Shown: positions 56,983 to 64,000 of the stretch, piece by piece
Layout: the number at the start of each line of letters is the position of its first letter
Position numbering within the stretch: the first letter of the stretch is position 1
Source of the DNA: Schizophyllum amplum
Lineage: Eukaryota; Basidiomycota; Agaricomycetes; Agaricales; Schizophyllaceae
DNA: 64,000 nucleotides
Direction: 5' to 3'
Assembly: GCA_007026445.1 (NCBI GenBank)
Contig: VDMD01000001.1
Location: 3,596,001-3,660,000 of the forward strand
Translations under genes and position numbers: made by a program
The notes under the pieces: model-generated
The model's input: only the letters and a program-made list of their open reading frames with translations
Database searches by the model: none
What the model was told of the DNA's origin: nothing

Positions 56983-58646
56983 ATGTCTACCCCGCAACCT
57001 TCCAACGTCGCGTACATAGTCAACAAAGAGCTCATCCAGGTAATTTATGTTCTCAAAAGGTTGACATCGTTAAAAAGCTGTATATAACGCGCTTCCTACA
57101 TCCTAGGTCTCTTCGCAGCTGCCCTCAAACAAAAACAGGTCCTTGCTTGTGCATACCCTGGTGCAAGCACTTGGATTGCTACAAAATTCTCAGGGTGATA
57201 CCTCTATGACGGTGAACAGTAATACCTGCCGAACAATCAAGGTTGTGAATCCCAGATACGCCTCCTACGACGAGCTTGCCGTCTACCACACGCGCCAGTA
57301 CCTCGACTATGTCTTGAGGCGCTCGGAAGGCGCTGAAGGCATGAATGAACAAGACGATCTCGGCCTTGAGGACGACTGCCATGTCTTCCCCAGCCTGGAG
57401 AAATACGTGCCACTCGTTGCGGGCGCCTCTTTGATCGCTGCGCAAACCTTGATGAGAGGGTTTGCAGATGTCGCTATTGCATGGGACGGGGGAAGGTATG
57501 CAAACTTCCTTTGCAATTGACTTACCGGTCCACGGCTGATGCGCTACAGGCATCATGCTCAGAAGGCACGAGCCTCGGGCTTCTGCTACGTCGCGGACTG
57601 CGTCCTGGCAATTCTTGCACTAAAGCGCGCGCCTTTGATACCACTGACTACTCATACTTCTGATGAGCCACCCCTAGTCGATGGCTATAGACCTGCTCCA
57701 AAAACTCGCAAGCCACGGATCATGTATCTCGACCTTGACCTGCACTTTTCCGACGGCGTCTCGCACGCGTTCCACAACGCAAGCCTCGCTTCCCGAGGGT
57801 CATCTCAGGTGCTCGTGCGTATCATAACTACCAATATCTACCCAAGTGCTACCAGCTCATCATGTTAGACCCTCAGTATCCACCACGCCGCGCCGGGCTT
57901 CTTTCCGGTCTCGCCGCTGTCTGGTCTCCCTCCTTCCCCGCGCCCACTCTTCCAAGCCCCTCCACAAGACCCGTACACCCTCTCTTTGCCCCTCTATCCA
58001 GGCTACGGTAACGCGACTCTCGCTAGCGTCTGGCCGCTCGTCGAAGGCGTGCGCGACGCTTTCGCGCCGGACTACATCGTGCTCCAGTGCGGCGTCGACG
58101 CGCTCGCGGGCGACAAGTGCGCTGTCGGTGGCTGGAGTCTCGGTGGTGTGGACGAAGGGGATGCGGATGAGAAGGCCGCAATGGATATAGATGAACGACC
58201 ACCTCTCGTGGCCGGATCTCTCGGGTGGTGTGTAGACCGGGTTGTCAATCACTGGGGTATCAAGACGCTGTTGCTTGGCGGTGGTACGTGCATCAGTCCA
58301 CTGTACTCTCGAGGGTGAACACCGACGCCCTTTACAGGCGGCTATAATCATCCCAACGCCGCCCGCGCGTATGCTTACCTCACCTCCATCGCAGTAAGTC
58401 ATCCAAACAGATTCTAGCAACCAAGCTGAGGAAACGTTTTCGAAGCTGAATCGCCCACTACCTTTGAGCACTCATATTCCCGACCACACGTTCTTTCCTG
58501 CATACGCGCCGTCCTTCATTTTGGATGTGCCGCCTTCGACGATGCAAGATACCAACACGGATACGTATTTGCAAGAGGTCGACGCGGCCTTTTCTGCCGC
58601 CATTGCGACCTTGCGAGAACGGAGGAAAGTGACAGAGGCCGCTTGA
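56983..58646 (+). CDS. HOS1: Hos1 / HDAC8-like class I histone deacetylase with altered active-site loop
   Basis: This is a zinc-dependent lysine deacetylase. The ATG at 56983 starts [19 protein letters not shown], with the first splice leading to [25 protein letters not shown]. Catalytic-domain motifs are [24 protein letters not shown] (both active-site His), [41 protein letters not shown] (metal Asp) and [18 protein letters not shown] (catalytic Tyr). In the second motif the usual HHGDG reads HFSDG. The metal-binding Asp and first His are kept while the next His and Gly are Phe and Ser. After GFFPV there is a Pro-rich insertion ([17 protein letters not shown]) where GTG is normal. Deacetylase activity is plausible but not certain. 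The substrate in yeast for Hos1 is cohesin Smc3; that is family knowledge, not shown here. The stop is at 58646, 93 bp from the convergent SDR gene. Confidence 0.9.
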
Positions 58647-58739
58647 GCTTCACCTTCCGAGACTACAGTACGTTGCTACTCCTTGAATTGTATGATCATG
58701 CGCAACGAGCGCGGTAAAATTCTACTTATCATACTTGGC

Positions 58740-59584
58740 TTACCACGGCAAGACCTGCCCGTCCCACTGTAAGTACTTCGCACTGTCCTCGGGCTGCAAT
58801 CCCCATACAACGTTGACAATTCCTCGCGCACTATCTGCCGGGGGCATGCCCCCATCTCCAGTGATCCTACCCATATCTGTGCTTACCCATCCCGGGTGAA
58901 TGGGGACGACGATGAATCCTTGATTGACTATCAGCACTTGCGCCGACAAAATGCGTGCCTAGCGCCCTCACGCACCTTCCTTGCCCTCGCAGTTCAGCTC
59001 GTTGTGGTATTGCACCGCGAGCATGTTGACCGCCGCCTTAGTCACTGCGTATGGCTGCGATGTGAATGCTATCAGCCACTGACACGGTGACACCCGTTGG
59101 CACAATGACCACGTACCCCACGAAACCCCCTCAGCTTATTCACGCAAGTTTGCAGCGACCCGCTCAACGAGGAGACCAGCACAATCTTCTTTTCCTTCCC
59201 CTCCCTGAGCCGCGGCAAGCACGCGCGAACGACACGGTGCGTGCCGACCACGTTCGCCTCGAGATACGCCGACAGTCGCGCCGTCGAGGCTTCTGTGTCC
59301 GCCGCATCCGTTGCATCCGCCGCACCCGCCAACAGCCTATCATCGCCCCCAATCGCCGCATTCGCGATGAGCACATCGAATGGGGGCAGCTGCGCCGCCG
59401 CCGCTGCGACGGACGCGTGGTCCATCATGTCGAGCTCAAGGATTCGGGCGCCCGAAATGGCGAGGGCGGGCGGCGGGGTGCCGCGAACGGTGGCGATGAC
59501 CTGACAGTCGGGCTTGGAAAGCAGCTCAAGGACGAGCGCGAGGCCGAGGCCGCGGGAGGCACCGACGACGAGGACAGTGGGCAT
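58740..59584 (-). CDS. Short-chain dehydrogenase/reductase (C-factor / sniffer-type)
   Basis: This is an NAD(P)-binding classical SDR of about 245 residues. The ATG at 59584 begins MPTVLVVGASRGLGLALVLELL, the cofactor-binding GxxxGxG. Then come LELDMMDHASV, VLIANAAIGG (NAG-like), the catalytic Ser in IVLVSSLSGSL, and after a GTACGT intron PYAVTKAAVNMLAVQY with catalytic Tyr and Lys. HPGWVSTDMG and the short C-terminal tail ending VLPW are typical of the C-factor/sniffer group. Two introns of about 50 nt are used. An unusual Ala/Asp-rich insert (AGAADATDAADTEAS) follows the NAAIGG turn. The substrate is unknown. It would act in the cytosol. Confidence 0.9.
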
Positions 59585-60014
59585 GGTGTTGCTCCGATGG
59601 TGGCGAGGGTGGGATGGACGTCGGCGGTATTTGACAGGTATCGCAGTCCTTGAAGCCTTATAGAGGGCAAAAGGGCGGCTTTATGCCTATCGGAAAGGAG
59701 GTCAGCAAGGTCTTAAGCTTAGACACTTGCGGGTGACGAAAGTACTGCTCTGCGGGCGACGTTACGCAGGCTTAGCACCGTCAGATTAAGGTGACTGATG
59801 AAGTTCCGTGGTACAGGTAGTCTTGTTGGGATACATCTGGGTATGGTCTACAGGTAGTAAGGTCAGGTTCAGGGTATGCAAATTGAAGATCAGGTAGTCT
59901 GAAGAGCATACGTGATAACGTGAACATCCAAGAAATCGAAAGCATGGTGCACCGGACGACAGCTTCAGGATTGCCATCGACGGCAACAAGTACATCTCCG
60001 TCGTCGTCGGCCGT
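59585..60014. other. Intergenic, 430 bp
   Basis: This region holds the SDR promoter and the 3' flank of the kinase-like gene. Nothing is recognised. Confidence 0.55.
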
Positions 60015-61553
60015 CTAGTAAACTTCCATTGCCGTCGGCTTCGGCAGCGCCGGGACACCTCGAAGCATGAACCCGAGACGCCGTCTACAGTGCACGAGGG
60101 ACAAGTACACGGCGTGCGGCGCACTATCGCCTGATTTTTTCAAGCGAGAGCGAAGCTTCCCGGTCGAAAGGCCTGTGAGGATCTGGGTGGGATAGAGGGT
60201 GTGCATGAGCGGGAGAGTCCGGAGATGGAAGGAAGGACGTCGAGGAGAGGCAGGGCGTGGAGGAAAGGGTATATAGGGAAGGAGGAAAGGACGGCGAGAT
60301 GAGGCGGAACATACTGCATTGTAGCGCTCGACGACTTTGTCCATCGTCGGTCGCTTTGCCGGGTCGGCGTGTACCATGTCGGCTGCCAGAGGCGCCATAA
60401 ATTCGACGCCGCGTTTTCTGCTGTTGTATTCACAGCCCTACAAAAACGAGTCAACTTGAGCATGACAGAGATTCTGGAGAGAAAATAAAGAGCAACACCG
60501 CTAGCACACACCTCGAGGAACGTCCGCCGAATCATGTTGCCCAAATAGTAGACATCAGTAGGGAAGGGATCGCACGGCGCTGCGCTGTTCTGGAACTCGG
60601 GAACGCTCTTGTCACCGCCGAGGATAGGCTCCTCAAGAGGGCGTTCGTAAGGAAGGTCATACCGGCGCGAGAGGCCAAAGTCTATGAGGTAGTAGACAAC
60701 TGGGCGTTCGGTGCGAGTGTGCGCCTTTGCCTTGCCCTTGAAGTCCCGACGCCAGTCCGTCCGTCGGGGGTGGTAGGGTTGGTCGTATAACGGCGAAGCG
60801 TCCATCATTATGTTGAGGTCGATGCAGTCTCTGCGGATATGGTTATTAGACAGATCGAAGGGATGAGCATGCCAGACGCACCGATGTGCAACCCCGTTAC
60901 GGTGCATAAATTGGAGGCCCTCAAAGACCTGCCTGAAGAACTCGGCCGCTTCCCCCACGGTGTCGAAACGCGGATTGTCGAACTGTCGGCAGAACGCCAT
61001 GACGATGATGACAAAACCCTCGTGCCCGGGGGGATGCAGCACATCGTACACCGGCACGCAGTGGTTCGCAGGATCGAGCCGCAGCGGCGGGGACGACAAC
61101 AGCGCGGAGATAGCAGCCTCGTGCGGGTGCAGGGTCTTCGAGATGCACTTTAGCATCACGACTCGGCCGTCCGATATGCGCGTGGCGTCCAGCATGAAAG
61201 GATACTGCACGGCTGGGTCAGTGACACAAGAAGCTGAAGGGTATGGCCGCACGCACCCCTATGGGCTCCCCGTCCTCGCAGTCGCTCGCGCGCTTCTTGG
61301 TCCCCCGCCAAGAGGGGCGCCAGCCCGGCTGGTACCGCGGCCTCAGCGCGTATCCGCGCTGCCTCAGCCATGGCTGTAGCTCGACCCAGAATCGCTCCGC
61401 GTCCGTCAGCACTCCCCGGTTCTTTGGGCGCTCCTGGAAGTAGTCCTGGAGGCGGTCGCGGCTGATCGCCTCCTCGCTCTTCGTCCTCTGTGTGGGGTGC
61501 CGATACGTAGACAACGAGGGCTCAAAGCTCTCGCGCTGTTTCTCGAGGGACAT
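60015..61553 (-). CDS. Agaricomycete kinase-like protein (HRD and DFG present)
   Basis: The ATG at 61553 opens a charged N-terminus (MSLEKQRESFEPSLSTYRHP). A conserved lead-in FWVELQPWLRQRGYALRPRYQPGWRPSW follows, characteristic of a large basidiomycete kinase-like family. A GTGCGT intron then leads to YPFMLDATRISDGRVVMLKCISKT, whose Lys would be the ATP-binding one. The catalytic loop HRDCIDLNIMMD is rebuilt across a splice, and LIDFGLSRRYD carries DFG. SVPEFQNSAAPCDPFPTDVYYLGNMIRR stands in the place of the activation segment and APE region. The helical end contains DMVHADPAKRPTMDKVVERYN and then LSTGKLRSRL, PALPKP and the stop at 60015. An acceptor at CACCCAG/ATC is preferred for the last exon because it keeps this family-like tail. 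Protein kinase activity is plausible; targets are unknown. Confidence 0.85.
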
Positions 61554-61784
61554 GGTGGGAGGACGAAAGCAAGATAGACATGAAGGCAGCAGGCAAGTCA
61601 GTGGAGCAATGTCGGTGTGCAGTAACGATCAAAGTCAGTTTCAAATCACGTTTTGGTTCATCCGGTTCGGGCCGGTCACGTGTGGAAATAACGCGACGCG
61701 ACGCGCCGTGCTGCTTGCCTCCGTCTTTCCGAGTCTGCATTTCTGTCAAGTCCTCGATTCCGGGAACACCTGCGCGGCAGAGAT
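61554..61784. promoter_or_regulatory. Divergent promoter, kinase-like and RING genes
   Basis: The two start codons are 231 bp apart in divergent orientation, so they probably share a promoter. No TATA-like element is placed confidently. Confidence 0.5.
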
Positions 61785-63178
61785 ATGTCGTGCAGTATAT
61801 GTCTAGGCGACTTTGACGAGCCCGTGTCGGTTCCATGCGGTAGGTCATCTCGCACAACGCATCAGTGGCTTCATCTGATAATTTCCCCTGCAGGACACGC
61901 ATTCTGCTTGGAATGCCTCAACGGACACATTGAGACGTCTATGGCGAATGCGGACGAGGAAACAATGCATGTACTATGCCCCGAATGTCGTACGTCCTTC
62001 AAAACAGGTGCGTATACTCCCTTCCTCGCACAAACACATTCTCACATACACTACAGTCATGCCAGAAGTAAACACCACATTTTACTCCCTCTCGAACGCT
62101 TCTCATTTACCCACTCCCTCCAGCTCTCCCTAATTCCCAAACACCTCCGCCCCTTTATTCAACCCTCGGTCCGCCGCCTATACCTCAGCGCTTCCGAAGA
62201 CGCCGCCAACCGCATCAAAGCCCTCGAGCGCGATAAGCAGCAGCTTTTGCGCTCCTGCGAGCGTCATCAGGCCGCTGCCGAGCGGTACAGACAGGCGGAG
62301 CACCACGAGCGCCAACGTGCAGCGGCGCTCGAAGCCGAGCTTAACGGCATCCGAAAGAGCTTCGTTGATCTGAGCGCGACCAGCAAGACGCGCGTTAAGG
62401 AGCTGCATACAAAGGTCCGCGCGCTGGAGCAGTCGATACGGGACAAGGACGAGGGCGCAGCGAAGTTGAGGCAGACGGTGGAGAATTTGCGGGCTGAGTG
62501 AGTTCTGTTGTATAGGATATGACGAGATGTACGGTTGCTGACGCGTGCGCACGCAGATCCAGGCGCGCTGAAGCCTCCAACGATGGACGGAAGAAGAAGC
62601 GGAAAACGATATCGCCACCGGCTAGTGTGGTGAACGAGAGCGACGACGAATGTCTACCGCTGCCAGCACTCCCCATTCAGCGCGCGCAAAAGTCACTGCC
62701 TCGCAGACACAGCGAGAATCTTTTCAGATTACCCACGAGCGCTCCTGTCGCCAGCTCATCTTCTGCGCGTCGATCCATCTCTGCGGCGTCTGCCAGCGCG
62801 GGACCACCCACGGCTGCGTCCAGGTGGGCAGCTGTGGAGTCGCTGTTCGACAATTCTAGTGACGACGAGTGGGCATACATATTTTCGTCTGCACCTGCGG
62901 CCAAACCCAACGCTCGTCACAACACCATACTTCCAAGCCCTGCGCGAGCCCCGGTCAAGCGCCGACGGGTGGAATCAAGGCTTGCGATACGTGTAGAGTG
63001 AGTGAGCTATCTCCTGACACCCGAGCGCTCTGCCTCATGCCTCCCACATCTCATCGTTTGTTTCTCTGGCTGACTTCCTGCAAGGTCTTCTGACTCCGAG
63101 AACGACACCGACGACGATCTGTCCGATATGTATCCTACCCGGGATCTTTTGTTCCTCTCGCCAAGGCAGCGAAAGTAG
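61785..63178 (+). CDS. RING-finger protein with coiled coil and basic nuclear signal
   Basis: This is probably an E3 ubiquitin ligase. ATG at 61785 opens MSCSICLGDFDEPVSVPCG. Splices over about 50-nt introns give the C3HC4 RING (CSIC ... CGHAFCLECLNGHI ... LCPECRTSF), then VMPELSLIPKHLRPFIQPSVRRLYL. The second and third introns are needed to keep this frame, although a longer unspliced frame also exists. A coiled coil follows (ASEDAANRIKALERDKQQLLRSCERHQAAAERYRQAE...KELHTKVRALEQSIRDKDEGAAKLRQTVENL). A basic patch KKKRKT is a likely nuclear signal. The Ser- and acid-rich C-terminus has repeated NSSDDEW and SDSENDTDDD motifs and ends SPRQRK with a stop at 63178. Targets are unknown. Confidence 0.88.
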
Positions 63179-63357
63179 GCGCGGGAAAGGTCCTCTTCTT
63201 GTATGCCTGCGCTCCCCCGTTTCTGGTACCACCCTACTAGTAGTAGTGTCTACTGCTTACTTCTTGGATTGCGAGTCTTCCCATCATCACCATCCGCTTC
63301 ATCCATCATCTACCGAGATCGTCATATATGTTAGTACTTCATCGATCATCTATGTAA

Positions 63358-63818
63358 GAGTCTGGCCGGCCACACTTAGCAGCTGCGCTAAGTTGAGCGC
63401 TGAGCGTTGAGTTCTGGATCAACGCTGAATCGGCGAATGCCTGGCTTCGCCGGCCGCCGGCCACGTGACGTTTCGGATACTGCCGTAATGTCACATCACT
63501 TTGTGACAATGCAAGCAACTCTACAGAAAAGAGCGCTGCTGTGAGATACACGCAAGATCTGGATCAAAATGGCGGCTGAAAGTGCTTCTGATGCCTTTAC
63601 CAGCCATTTTTGGGGGTGGAAAAGGGGAAAGACGGCGGAAACACAGAGGTTCAACTTCCGTGACAACAGCGGGAATTGCCGAACATCACGCTGGCATCAC
63701 ACGCATCACCTCGTGTCGCCTGCCGGCGAAGCCAGGCATTCGCCGATTCAGCGTTGATCCAGAACTCAACGCTCAGCGCTCAACTTAGCGCAGCTGCTAA
63801 GTGTGGCCGGCCAGACTC
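63358..63818. mobile_element. MITE, 461 bp, 97-bp perfect TIRs, TAA target duplication (PIF/Harbinger-like)
   Basis: The left arm 63358-63454 and the right arm 63722-63818 are exact reverse complements over 97 bp. The ends begin GAGTCTGGCCGGCCACAC. The bases TAA lie immediately before the left arm (63355-63357) and immediately after the right arm (63819-63821), a 3-bp target duplication as made by PIF/Harbinger elements. The interior of about 267 bp has no transposase, so the element is non-autonomous. The perfect arms imply recent insertion or recent gene conversion. It lies 180 bp after the RING gene and does not interrupt any gene. Confidence 0.93.
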
Positions 63819-63821
63819 TAA

Positions 63822-64000
63822 CACACCGACTCATGCATCTCACTACGCTCTTGCCACTGCCACTACCCTGGCTCTGCTGAGTGCTGCGTTATGATCCCAC
63901 AGCGCCCGACGTCGGTCTGAGTTCAAGGTTTCGTGATCCATCAGTCGACCGTCCTCAAGGCGTTCGTCATATATGAGCGCTGCCGAAGTGTTCCCCTCTC
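63822..64000. other. Window end, no feature seen
   Basis: This short stretch after the MITE has no supported gene; a neighbouring gene may begin beyond the edge. Confidence 0.5.

Noticed and set aside
61785..62501. Unspliced 238-residue reading of the RING protein
   Set aside because: It breaks the RING with RSSRTTHQWLHL; removing canonical introns restores CGHAFC and joins the coiled coil in frame.

Overview
The window looks like the nuclear genome of a filamentous basidiomycete, most likely an Agaricomycete. The base composition is GC-rich. Genes are packed a few hundred bases apart. Almost every gene is cut by many introns of about 45-65 nt with GTRNGT donors, CTRAC/CTGAC branch sites and AG acceptors. 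The families are fungal or basidiomycete: Hos3 and Hos1 type histone deacetylases, a BCH-RhoGAP, an Sse1-type Hsp110, a 'macrofage activating glycoprotein', F-box-like proteins and Agaricomycete-style kinase-like proteins. Assignment below class level is not possible from sequence alone. All exon joins given here were made by reading splice signals and frames by eye.

Layout. Positions 1-792 (-) hold a bHLH regulator cut by the window edge. Positions 793-6348 are a gene-poor stretch of about 5.5 kb with three small minisatellites. Positions 6349-12522 hold a possible small gene, an MDR oxidoreductase (+), a Hos3 deacetylase (-) and an unknown conserved protein (-). Positions 12854-21209 hold a BCH-RhoGAP (-) and two disordered proteins (+). 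Positions 22067-29506 hold Hsp110 (-), a MARVEL-like membrane protein (-), a possible relic (-) and lysyl-tRNA synthetase (-) with a probable mitochondrial leader. Positions 29852-32566 hold a 233-bp MITE and an AT-hook protein (-). Positions 33402-39843 hold a GPI-anchored glycoprotein (-), an F-box-like protein (+) and an MFS sugar transporter (-). Positions 40559-42090 are an apparent non-autonomous DNA transposon. Positions 42330-42513 (-) are a U2 snRNA gene with its own TATA box. Positions 42942-51923 hold an Arg-rich protein, an Ariadne RBR ubiquitin ligase and an Xaa-Pro aminopeptidase with a long N-terminal extension (all -). Positions 53350-63178 hold a PC-esterase-like membrane protein (+), a zinc-binding Cys-rich protein (-), a Hos1 deacetylase (+), a short-chain dehydrogenase (-), a kinase-like protein (-) and a RING/coiled-coil protein (+). 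Positions 63358-63818 are a second MITE with 97-bp perfect terminal inverted repeats and a TAA target duplication.

This is mostly ordinary housekeeping and signalling gene content, with no operon-like or biosynthetic cluster logic. Recurrent themes are chromatin and transcription (bHLH, two deacetylases, AT-hook protein), protein quality control (Hsp110, Ariadne, RING, aminopeptidase) and RNA processing (U2; perhaps the Arg-rich protein). The most novel material is in the mobile-element remnants, an intron-exon duplication in the AT-hook gene, unusual gene architectures and the repeat-bearing gene-poor block.
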